From an uncultured Lachnospiraceae bacterium (GTDB lineage Bacteria; Bacillota; Clostridia; Lachnospirales; Lachnospiraceae), in contig CAJUJM010000083.1 in NCBI GenBank assembly GCA_910586755.1, forward strand, positions 1 to 18,430: DNA of 18,430 nt, given 5' to 3'. Shown here one piece after another: positions 1-6,257 of this stretch. Under the pieces are notes generated by a model. The model saw only the letters and a list, made by a program, of their open reading frames with translations, had not been told where the DNA came from and did not search any database. Within the stretch, counting starts at the first letter, position 1. Every line of letters starts with the position of its first letter. A program made the translations under genes and the position numbers.

Positions 1-140
1 AAAAGTTTATCCCTTAGCAAAACCAAAGATTTATGTGAGGTTATTCTAAAAGTGAATGTTACTATGAGGAGCCGTGTGCGTGAAAGGCGCACGCACGGAT
101 CTGTGAGGGGCTTGCGGCGTGAGCCGCTTGTCTACTCGAC
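1..140 (+). mobile_element. 3' end of a group II intron (end of domain IV, domains V and VI)
   Basis: The stretch carries the diagnostic 3' end of a bacterial group II intron. Domain V lies at about 69-102 and domain VI at about 103-140, ending in CTACTCGAC, a typical 3' end for these introns. The next base, 141, begins sequence that reads straight into a histidine kinase. The 5' part of the intron, including most or all of any reverse transcriptase/maturase gene, lies outside the window. One frame ends in TAA at 47-49, about 20 bases before domain V, and could be the tail of that protein, but it is too short to identify. The intron is in the sense orientation of its host gene, so splicing could restore the kinase mRNA. 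The 140/141 boundary is inferred from the branch-point distance and from where kinase homology resumes. Confidence 0.85.
69..140 (+). ncRNA. Group II intron domains V and VI (catalytic hairpin and branch-point hairpin)
   Basis: Domain V is a 34-nt hairpin. It has the AGC catalytic triad at 70-72, a lower stem pairing 72-76 with 94-98, a two-base bulge at 92-93, an upper stem pairing 77-81 with 87-91, and a GAAA-containing loop. Base 99 is A where most domain V sequences have U, so G71 faces A; this is a small departure from consensus. Domain VI pairs GCGGC (114-118) with GCCGC (123-127) around a GUGA loop. Its basal stem (105-110 with 131-137) leaves A134 unpaired. A134 is the seventh base from the proposed intron end at 140, the expected place for the branch-point adenosine. 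Confidence 0.82.
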
Positions 141-528
141 TGAGGTAATTTACAATATCTCAGAGGAGACTTGGGGATGTAAAATTCCGAAACTGACGTT
201 GCAGCCTATTGTGGAAAATGCAATTTTTCACGGTATTGAGCCCCGGGAGGAGGAAGGGACGATTATTATTAACAGCTGGATGAAGGATCAGCTTCTGACA
301 ATCCAGGTGATTGACGACGGAATCGGAATGAAACCGGAGACAGTGGCCGGACTGTTGGCGAAAAATGCTCCTTCCAAAGGGAAAAGGCGCCATATCGGAC
401 TTTCCAATATTAATGAAAGGCTGAAGCTGTTTTTTGGAGAAAACTACGGGATCAAGGTAGAAAGCGAGGAAGAGATTGGAACCACAGTGACAATCCGGAT
501 TCCTGCGGCGGAGGAAGAAGATGTATAA
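141..528 (+). CDS. Sensor histidine kinase, LytS/YesM type, 3' exon only (gene interrupted by group II intron)
   Basis: This exon encodes the ATP-binding half of a membrane histidine kinase of the YesM/LytS type, which senses an extracellular signal and phosphorylates the response regulator encoded next. Visible motifs are the N box (LQPIVENAIFHGIEP), G1 box (DDGIGM) and G2-type box (HIGLSNINERL), then the usual C-terminal strands (GTTVTIRIP). Sensor, membrane, HAMP and histidine-bearing dimerisation segments must lie upstream of the intron, outside the window. Kinase-like sequence starts right after the intron end (EVIYNISEETW). The same frame stays open back through the intron, so a start codon at 52 would give a false N-terminus of intron-derived residues; it is not the real start. 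The end overlaps the response regulator by 8 bases, which suggests coupled translation. Confidence 0.85.
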
Positions 529-2110
529 GGTATTGATAGCAGATGACGAAACTCCCATCCGGGACTGGCTGGAAATTTGTGTTAACAGCACAGGCTGTAA
601 ATGTAAGGTGGTGGCCAAGGCCTCCAATGGACGGGCTGCGTTGGAAAAATATCAGGAAACTCTTCCCGACATTGTGATAACGGATATAAAAATGCCTTTT
701 ATGGATGGCATTGATCTGATTACAAAGATCCGGGAGCAAAATAAGGAGATCCCTGTGGTAATCCTTACAAGCTATAACGAGTTTTCCTATGCCCGTCAGG
801 CGCTTTCCCAGGGGGTGACCGAATATATTCTTAAGACAGAGGTTACAGTGGAGCGGATGAAGGAGCTTCTGGATAAAATAATAGAAAATCTGGAGCGGAG
901 GTCGTCATGGAGCGGGCGGGACAGCTATCAGCTGGAACGCAGAAAAAGCAAATTTTTAAATAAATGCCTTACGGAAGAAAAAAGCTGGGGGAAAGAACAA
1001 CTTGCAGCGGAATTACACGCTCTGGAAATTCCTCTGGCTGAGAGCAGCATAGGGGCAGTGGCGTTCAGGGACGGAGAGGGAAGCTTAGGATTCACAGGGG
1101 AGCGGTTTGGGGACATCAGGGTAGCGGCAATATTTCCTTTGTACCGGGAGAATTCTCTGGCTCTGTGCAATCTGCCGGTCCAGGCAAGTCAGAACCGGCA
1201 GAGAGAGACTCTGTACCGGATGGCGTCTTATATTCTGGATCAAACCGGAAGTTCTGTGGGAGTCAGCGATATTTACTCAGGATACGGTTATTTGCCGGTA
1301 CTAATCAAAGAATCAGCTGTTCGCCTTTCTCAGAGCTTTTACGATCAAAAACCCTGTGTTCATCAGCTGGAAACCTTCCGCAGCGATCCGAAAACCCTTT
1401 CCGATCTGCGGGAAATGCAGCAGGCCTTTGAAGACAGCGCCAAAGCGGCGGATTATGAGGACAGCCGGAAACGGCTGGAAGAACTGATACGGTTTATCAG
1501 TATCCGAAAGCCATCCGACATACAGATGGTTCGAAACACCTGCATGAATATGCTGAAATACTTTTACTATTCTTATGCATCCGAAGCCGGGAGAAAGCTG
1601 GCCCACATGGAGCATATTATGGCGGAGATAGAGAACAGCAGTACAATCTACGACATTCAGAAGTTTGTGGGAGAGAATATCCGCCAGATCCAGGAAGACT
1701 ATGACAAGACTCAGGCTCAGTATTCAGCGCCGGTTCAAAAATCCATTGATTATTTACGGCAGAATTATGAAAAAAACTTAACATTACCGGTTATTTCCTC
1801 CTATGCCGGTTACAGTCCGGATTATTTCAGCCGGATTTTTAAAGAGGAAACAGGGATAAACTTTAGCTCATACCTTACCAAGTACCGGTTAAAAAAGGCG
1901 TTGGAGCTTTTGCAAACCACCAATATGAAGGTATATGAAGTCTCCATTGCGGTGGGATATTCCAATATGAGCTATTTTTCCACCGTGTTTAAGAAAGAGT
2001 ATGGAGTGAATCCTTTTGATTTTAAAAGCAGCAGTAAACAAAAACGGGAAGCGGTTGTTATTTCCGCGAAAACACATGAAATAGAGGGGAAAAATGAACG
2101 AGAAAATTAA
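521..2110 (+). CDS. Response regulator, YesN/AraC type (REC plus AraC helix-turn-helix)
   Basis: This is the transcription factor partner of the upstream kinase. Residues 1-120 form a receiver domain with acidic pocket D8/D9, phosphoacceptor D55 (ITDIKMP), T83/S84 and K105. The middle, about 130-400, is the poorly conserved linker region typical of YesN-like regulators. Residues about 408-505 contain two AraC-family helix-turn-helix units (SSYAGYSPDYFSRIFKEETG and SIAVGYSNMSYFSTVFKKEYG). The length of 529 aa is normal for the group. Its start lies inside the kinase gene (8-base overlap), with GGAGG at 510-514. Such systems in Clostridia usually control sugar or oligosaccharide uptake genes. 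No transporter is adjacent here, so the target is unknown. Confidence 0.93.
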   Translation: MYKVLIADDETPIRDWLEICVNSTGCKCKVVAKASNGRAALEKYQETLPDIVITDIKMPFMDGIDLITKIREQNKEIPVVILTSYNEFSYARQALSQGVTEYILKTEVTVERMKELLDKIIENLERRSSWSGRDSYQLERRKSKFLNKCLTEEKSWGKEQLAAELHALEIPLAESSIGAVAFRDGEGSLGFTGERFGDIRVAAIFPLYRENSLALCNLPVQASQNRQRETLYRMASYILDQTGSSVGVSDIYSGYGYLPVLIKESAVRLSQSFYDQKPCVHQLETFRSDPKTLSDLREMQQAFEDSAKAADYEDSRKRLEELIRFISIRKPSDIQMVRNTCMNMLKYFYYSYASEAGRKLAHMEHIMAEIENSSTIYDIQKFVGENIRQIQEDYDKTQAQYSAPVQKSIDYLRQNYEKNLTLPVISSYAGYSPDYFSRIFKEETGINFSSYLTKYRLKKALELLQTTNMKVYEVSIAVGYSNMSYFSTVFKKEYGVNPFDFKSSSKQKREAVVISAKTHEIEGKNEREN

Positions 2111-2528
2111 AACGGCATTGAGATACCGGAAAGAAGGATATAATTGCACGCAGGCGGTGATAGGGGTTTACTGTGATCAGCTGCAAATAGACAGAGATAC
2201 AGCGTTTTGCCTTGCAGAAGGATTTGGATCAGGAATGGGCAATGGCCAGGGAATATGCGGGGCGGTTTCAGGGGCGGTTATGGCTGCCGGGCTGAAAAAT
2301 AGTTCCGGTCCGTCCAAACCCTATACAAAAGCGGCTACCTATAAGCTTGCCAGTAAAATCATTCAGGAATTTCAAGAAAAAAACGGAACTCTGATCTGCA
2401 GGGAGCTAAAGAGAGGCACGGAAGGAAGAACAGCCAGAAGCTGCGAGGGATGTATTGAGGATGCAATCAAAGCGGCGGATAAGGTGCTGGGGGGACGAGA
2501 AGATCGCATGGATTTGAAAATTGTATAA
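2094..2528 (+). CDS. C_GCAxxG_C_C family protein (putative redox-active cysteine protein)
   Basis: This small protein of 144 aa fits the C_GCAxxG_C_C family, named after its cysteine pattern. Visible cysteines are C18 (NCTQAV), C55 in ICGAVSG, C102 (LICREL), and C117 and C120 (SCEGC). The family is thought to be redox-active or metal-binding, and some members are selenoproteins; the exact reaction is unknown. The start overlaps the end of the response regulator by 17 bases and has a GAGGGGA ribosome site just upstream, so it appears translationally coupled to the two-component system. No signal peptide or membrane segment is seen. Family assignment is firm; function is not. Confidence 0.85.
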   Translation: MNEKIKTALRYRKEGYNCTQAVIGVYCDQLQIDRDTAFCLAEGFGSGMGNGQGICGAVSGAVMAAGLKNSSGPSKPYTKAATYKLASKIIQEFQEKNGTLICRELKRGTEGRTARSCEGCIEDAIKAADKVLGGREDRMDLKIV

Positions 2529-2681
2529 ATTGATTGAAAATAGGTATCTGAGGTGATAAGATAAAGATCAGAATAGGAAAACAAGGGTTTCTATAAAATG
2601 AAAGAATATACTGATCCTGGTGCGCCTGGGAATTCATGTGGTAAACAAAGAGAAATAAAGGAAATAATAAGGAGTTAATAT

Positions 2682-2710
2682 TTGACATTTTCCCATATAG
2701 TCTGTAAAAT
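2682..2710 (+). promoter_or_regulatory. Sigma-A promoter of the EIIA gene
   Basis: A perfect -35 box TTGACA (2682-2687) is separated by 17 bases from a -10 box TAAAAT (2705-2710). Transcription would start near 2717, leaving a leader of about 50 bases before the ATG at 2766. An in-frame TTG at 2682, which could be mistaken for a start codon, is part of the -35 box. Confidence 0.75.
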
Positions 2711-2720
2711 AGGATTAAGA

Positions 2721-2734
2721 GCGGAAAATTCCGC
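2721..2734. promoter_or_regulatory. Perfect palindrome at the EIIA transcription start (candidate operator)
   Basis: GCGGAA-AA-TTCCGC is a perfect dyad placed about 4-18 bases downstream of the predicted start point. The position suits a repressor operator. It could also form a small 5-bp hairpin in the leader. No regulator is assigned. Confidence 0.45.
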
Positions 2735-2765
2735 ATTATGGAATATATGGAGAGGAGAATATCAT

Positions 2766-3287
2766 ATGGGATTATTTGGGAATCTTTTTGGAGGGAAAGG
2801 AAAACAGGAGGAGCAGGCAGGCGGATCCGGATGTAAGCCAAAGACCGTATACAGCCCATTGGCAGGAACCGCAATTCCTTTGGCAGACGTGGAGGATCCG
2901 GTATTTTCTCAGGGCATGATGGGCCTTGGCGTAGGTATCATTCCCTCTGAGGGGAAATTATTTGCTCCCGTAGACGGAACCGTTGCCGCTGTATTCCCCA
3001 CAGGACACGCAGTGGGAATGGAGACCAAGGACGGAATGGAGCTGCTTTTACATATCGGTATTGACACGGTAGAATTAAAAGGAAAGGGCTTTAAAGCAGT
3101 GGTACAGCAGGGTGCAAAGGTAAAGGCCGGAGATCTGCTGGTAGAATTTGAGCCGGATGTTATCAAAGAAGCCGGTTATAAAGATACAACCATGGTGCTG
3201 GTATCCAATGCAGCAACGTTGGGACAGATGTCTCAGCCAGTGCTTGGAACCGTAAAGCCTATGGATGAACTGTTTTCTTTTCACTAA
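2766..3287 (+). CDS. PTS glucose-type EIIA component (stand-alone)
   Basis: This is a 173-aa soluble EIIA of the glucose family (PTS_EIIA_1), a phosphocarrier that takes phosphate from HPr and passes it to an EIIB domain of a sugar permease. The phosphorylated histidine is H96 in LLLHIGIDT, and the second active-site histidine is H81 in PTGHAVGM. The usual SPLAG...PV-F-G--G-G core precedes them. ATG 2766 is chosen because GGAGAGGAG lies 8 bases upstream (2749-2757) and the frame further upstream overlaps the promoter. A longer form from TTG 2682 would add 28 residues that do not resemble the family. No EIIB or EIIC gene is adjacent, so it probably serves permeases encoded elsewhere. It has its own promoter and terminator. 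Confidence 0.93.
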   Translation: MGLFGNLFGGKGKQEEQAGGSGCKPKTVYSPLAGTAIPLADVEDPVFSQGMMGLGVGIIPSEGKLFAPVDGTVAAVFPTGHAVGMETKDGMELLLHIGIDTVELKGKGFKAVVQQGAKVKAGDLLVEFEPDVIKEAGYKDTTMVLVSNAATLGQMSQPVLGTVKPMDELFSFH

Positions 3288-3306
3288 TTAAGGGACAAAT
3301 AAGATC

Positions 3307-3345
3307 AGAGCTGTTGCAAAATTACATTGCGGCAGCTCTTTTTTT
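3307..3345 (+). terminator. Rho-independent terminator after the EIIA gene
   Basis: An 11-bp stem pairs AGAGCTGTTGC (3307-3317) with GCGGCAGCTCT (3329-3339), with two G-U pairs, and is followed by a run of seven T. It ends the EIIA transcript and separates it from the catabolic operon. Confidence 0.88.
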
Positions 3346-3424
3346 GTGTCTTTTTCCCCTCAGAGAAGGAATACTGGCGGAATGTTTTGCCTAAAAAGCG
3401 AAGAATAAATACAAACAACAAAAC

Positions 3425-3494
3425 TGTTGCATATAGTGAAACAACTCAGGAAAAATCGGGTGAAATGGCGTTTTTTTTATGATATAGTGAAATT
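3425..3494. promoter_or_regulatory. Candidate operator region: repeated ATATAGTGAAA with an imperfect dyad
   Basis: The 11-mer ATATAGTGAAA occurs at 3431-3441 and again at 3482-3492, 51 bases apart. The first copy is half of a dyad, TGTTGCA-TATAG-TGAAACA (3425-3443), with one mismatch. The second copy overlaps the likely -10 region. The size and GAAAC-type half-sites resemble operators bound by IclR-family proteins, and an IclR gene lies within the operon downstream. That link is inference. Confidence 0.45.
3460..3488 (+). promoter_or_regulatory. Possible promoter of the catabolic operon
   Basis: GTGAAA (3460-3465, 4 of 6 matches to -35) is 17 bases from TATAGT (3483-3488, -10), with the alternative -10 TATGAT at 3478-3483 overlapping. 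The weak -35 box suggests regulated or activated expression. The region also holds the repeated ATATAGTGAAA motif. Confidence 0.4.
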
Positions 3495-3535
3495 GCAAAG
3501 GGGAAAGGAAAGACAAAAATGGAGGAGGAAAGAAT

Positions 3536-3970
3536 ATGCTTCTGAATGAAAAACTGGTATTGGAAGTGGGGAATAAAATCCTTGAGGAAGCGGTAACAGA
3601 AGCGGATTTGGATGCAGTGTTTCAGGCATTTGAAGAAATCTGCGGCAGCGATGATATCCTTTTGTTTACCTTAAAGGATTACACAGAAAGCTTCCAATTC
3701 GTGTTTGACGAGTATTCTTACGCTATCGTTTTTGAAAAAGGGGTATGCAAAACGGTAAAGGGAACGATTCAATTCCCGGATGTTACCTATTGGATTCATA
3801 AGGAAGTTGCCCTGGATATCATTAACGGACGGGTTTATTCGGCAGTTGCCCATATGAATGGAGATGTGGACTACATTGGCTATAAGGACAGCGCAATCCG
3901 GTTTATCGCAATTTTAGAAAACGCTCTGGACGGGATTGCAGGTATGGCGAAGGAGAAAGGAGCATCATGA
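3536..3970 (+). CDS. SCP2-like (sterol carrier protein 2 fold) small protein
   Basis: This 144-aa cytosolic protein resembles the SCP2 fold. From about residue 78 it shows the family's pattern of an edge strand (FPDVTYWIHKEVALDII), a short turn (NGRV), an alanine-containing helix and a strand (GDVDYIGYKD), then a C-terminal helix (AIRFIAILENAL). SCP2 domains bind lipids or acyl chains, and some bacterial versions are parts of enzymes; the ligand here is unknown. The start has a very strong GGAGGAGG site at 3521-3528. The stop overlaps the next start in an ATGA arrangement (3967-3970), so it is tightly coupled to the dehydrogenase-hydrolase fusion. It may help that enzyme. The fold call comes from pattern only. 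Confidence 0.65.
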   Translation: MLLNEKLVLEVGNKILEEAVTEADLDAVFQAFEEICGSDDILLFTLKDYTESFQFVFDEYSYAIVFEKGVCKTVKGTIQFPDVTYWIHKEVALDIINGRVYSAVAHMNGDVDYIGYKDSAIRFIAILENALDGIAGMAKEKGAS

Positions 3971-6234
3971 GAAAAGTAAAATTTGGAGTAGTGGGCGGAG
4001 GCGGAGCTTTTTATTTTCACGCAAATGGCATCCGCAATTCGGAAATTTTAGAGTATACCGCGATTTATGATGTAAACTACGAGAACGCAAAGCGCATGGC
4101 AAGAAAGTATAAGAACAATCCCATGACGGCTTATGAGACTCTGGATGAGATGCTGGACAGCGATATTGACGCCGTCCTGGTGATGGTTCCCCATATTTTC
4201 CATGACGGCATTGTGGTAAGATGTGCGGAAAAGAAAAAGCATGTCCTTTGTGAAAAGCCTATGGGAACCACTATAGAGGGCTGTCAGAGAATGATTGACG
4301 CCTGCGAGGAAAACGGCATGCTGTTTATGATTGCAGAGAATCACCGGTTCCTCCCGGCTCACAATTGCGTACATGATTTGATTGCATCCGGCGCTATCGG
4401 AAGAGTGTTGATGATCCGGGCATATGAAGGCGTAAATGAGATTCCGGGCTTAAGCATGAGCGGCTTCTGGAAAGGGGATCCCATAAAAGCAGGGGGCGGT
4501 TCTTTAATGGATATGGCGGCCCACAAATTCGCTACAATCGAATATATTATGGGAAGCCAATGTGAAGAAGTTACAGCAGTAGCGGCAAAGCAGATGATTA
4601 ATTTGCCGGAAAAGGCAGAGGACAATGCGGTAGCCATTGCAAAATATGAGAACGGAGCCATCGCGGATGTAATGGTCAGCTTTACTCAAATGACGCCTCC
4701 TTTTAACAGCTTAGAGGTATATGGAACAGAAGGGACCATTTTTGAAAATCATGCATGGGAGAAGCCGGTAAGAGTCTATTCCATGACTTCCAGAGACGAA
4801 AAGATGCGTCAGAAATGGTATGAGCCGGGCTGTGAGCACGCCCCCTTCCCCAAGTACTATCCCATTTCTGTAAAGCGGGAGGACGAGCATTTTGCAATGT
4901 GCGTGCTGGAGAATAAACAGCCGGAATTTACCCCCTATCAGGCTATGCATGCAATCGAAGCGATTTTAGCCGGATACTTATCCCATATTGAGAAGCGGCC
5001 GGTAAAATGTGAGGAGATCCGTCAGATGGGCAAGGAAGGAAAAACCCATGAGATCCTGGAAAAACTGGCGGCCTCAATTCCCATTAATAAGAACTTAAAG
5101 GAGATTAAAATGGCAGAGCCAATTGGATACAACAAAGAAAAAGCAGCGGCGGTAATGAAAAAGTACAATTTGGATCTTCTCATTGCAACTTCTCCCATCC
5201 ATACCTATTACACCACCGGCCTTCCGGTTCTCCATAGCGCCCCCAATCCCATTCTGGCGGCTCTGGCAAATCAGTATCCCTACATGGGGCTGATTCGGAG
5301 CCGGGGAGAGAATACGGTTGTTCACTGGAATGTATTTAAAAGCGCCGGAGATATGTGCTGGGCAGCAGACAGCGTAGGTATCGAGAGCCCCTTGGATGTA
5401 CAGAGGGCTTTAAAGTGGAAGATGAAGCAGTGGGGCATGGAAGGAAAACGGGTAGGCGTAGAGTCCACCGCGCCCAAGTATGTAATGGACGTATTAACAG
5501 ATCCCAGGCTGAATCTTCAGATTGTAGAAGCAGATCAGGCGTTTCGGGACATGCGTCTTGTAAAATCCGACAGAGAGATGGAATATATCTTGAAGGCAAC
5601 AGAGATTACCGAGACAGCCCTTCGCCGGTGTATTGACGCCTGCGCCCCAGGGGTTACGGACAATGAACTGTTGGCCATTGGAAAGAAAGCCATGCTGGAG
5701 GCAGGGGCGTCTGACTGGGATCACCTGACCATGACCATTGGAGATTCGGATCCGGAAGCTCCGGGAACCGGAAGAGCCATCCGGGAAGGAGAGATTATCC
5801 GCCTGGACTTTGGAGCTAACTATAAGGGTTACGTAGCGGATGTAAACTGTCACGTGATTGTGGGGAAAACTCCCGATGAGGCGAAAAAGCATATGGACGC
5901 CCTTTTGGATTTCCAGCATTACATAGAAGAAAGAGTAAAACCAGGAACCAATATGAAGGCCCTGGGAGAGGAAGCAAGGGCTTACTATACCGCAAAATAC
6001 CCGGACAGTCTGGCGTTTTCCATCGGGCACAGCATGGGCTTAGAGTGTGAGGATGTCCATATTTTGGGAACCTTGGACGCCATTGACGGCCCGTTTGAGA
6101 AAAACATGGTATTTGAGATCGAAGCCTGGGAAAGCTTTGGCGGCGCTTTAATCGGCGTAGAAGATACCTATGTGGTAACGGATGACGGATGTAAAAAAGT
6201 AACTACAATTCCCAAACACATTATAGAAAAATAA
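3967..6234 (+). CDS. Fusion of a Gfo/Idh/MocA dehydrogenase with an M24 (creatinase/prolidase-fold) metallohydrolase
   Basis: The 755-aa product joins two enzymes. Residues 1 to about 370 are a Gfo/Idh/MocA NAD(P)-dependent oxidoreductase: dinucleotide loop VVGGGGAFYFH (8-18), CEKPMG with K97, and D182/H186 in MDMAAHKF. Members usually oxidise sugar or polyol hydroxyls and average 330-390 aa. Residues 382-755 are a complete M24 hydrolase with an N-terminal creatinase-like domain and all five metal ligands: D614, D625, H688, E719 and E732. Such enzymes cleave C-N bonds (Xaa-Pro peptides, ectoine, creatine-like substrates). Each half is full length, so the protein may run two pathway steps. At the joint, M382 (ATG 5110) has its own AAAGGAG. 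No stop codon separates the halves. The first start overlaps the SCP2-like gene by 4 bases. Both substrates are unknown. Confidence 0.88.
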   Translation: MRKVKFGVVGGGGAFYFHANGIRNSEILEYTAIYDVNYENAKRMARKYKNNPMTAYETLDEMLDSDIDAVLVMVPHIFHDGIVVRCAEKKKHVLCEKPMGTTIEGCQRMIDACEENGMLFMIAENHRFLPAHNCVHDLIASGAIGRVLMIRAYEGVNEIPGLSMSGFWKGDPIKAGGGSLMDMAAHKFATIEYIMGSQCEEVTAVAAKQMINLPEKAEDNAVAIAKYENGAIADVMVSFTQMTPPFNSLEVYGTEGTIFENHAWEKPVRVYSMTSRDEKMRQKWYEPGCEHAPFPKYYPISVKREDEHFAMCVLENKQPEFTPYQAMHAIEAILAGYLSHIEKRPVKCEEIRQMGKEGKTHEILEKLAASIPINKNLKEIKMAEPIGYNKEKAAAVMKKYNLDLLIATSPIHTYYTTGLPVLHSAPNPILAALANQYPYMGLIRSRGENTVVHWNVFKSAGDMCWAADSVGIESPLDVQRALKWKMKQWGMEGKRVGVESTAPKYVMDVLTDPRLNLQIVEADQAFRDMRLVKSDREMEYILKATEITETALRRCIDACAPGVTDNELLAIGKKAMLEAGASDWDHLTMTIGDSDPEAPGTGRAIREGEIIRLDFGANYKGYVADVNCHVIVGKTPDEAKKHMDALLDFQHYIEERVKPGTNMKALGEEARAYYTAKYPDSLAFSIGHSMGLECEDVHILGTLDAIDGPFEKNMVFEIEAWESFGGALIGVEDTYVVTDDGCKKVTTIPKHIIEK
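5097..5112 (+). promoter_or_regulatory. Internal ribosome binding site and start codon at the fusion joint
   Basis: AAAGGAG (5097-5103) is followed by 6 bases and ATG (5110-5112), in frame with the M24 half. Initiation here would give a separate 374-aa hydrolase starting MAEPIGYNKEK, a normal-looking N-terminus for the family. Just upstream, other frames hold TAA TAA (5085-5090) and TAA (5096-5098), as expected where two once-separate genes met. Confidence 0.65.
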
Positions 6235-6257
6235 ATGATATCAGGAGGAAAGGAAAA

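Noticed and set aside
2..49. Short frame ending in TAA at 47-49, possible tail of the intron reverse transcriptase
   Set aside because: Only 15 residues are visible and they match no maturase or endonuclease motif I can recognise; mentioned only within the intron entry.
2572..2602. Weak hairpin after the C_GCAxxG_C_C gene
   Set aside because: About seven pairs with a wobble and no following T-run; not convincing as a terminator. The rest of the 2529-2681 gap shows nothing recognisable.
2682..2765. TTG start giving the EIIA a 28-residue N-terminal extension, with AAGGAG at 2669-2674
   Set aside because: The TTG is part of a perfect -35 box, and ATG 2766 has a better ribosome site and gives the normal family length.
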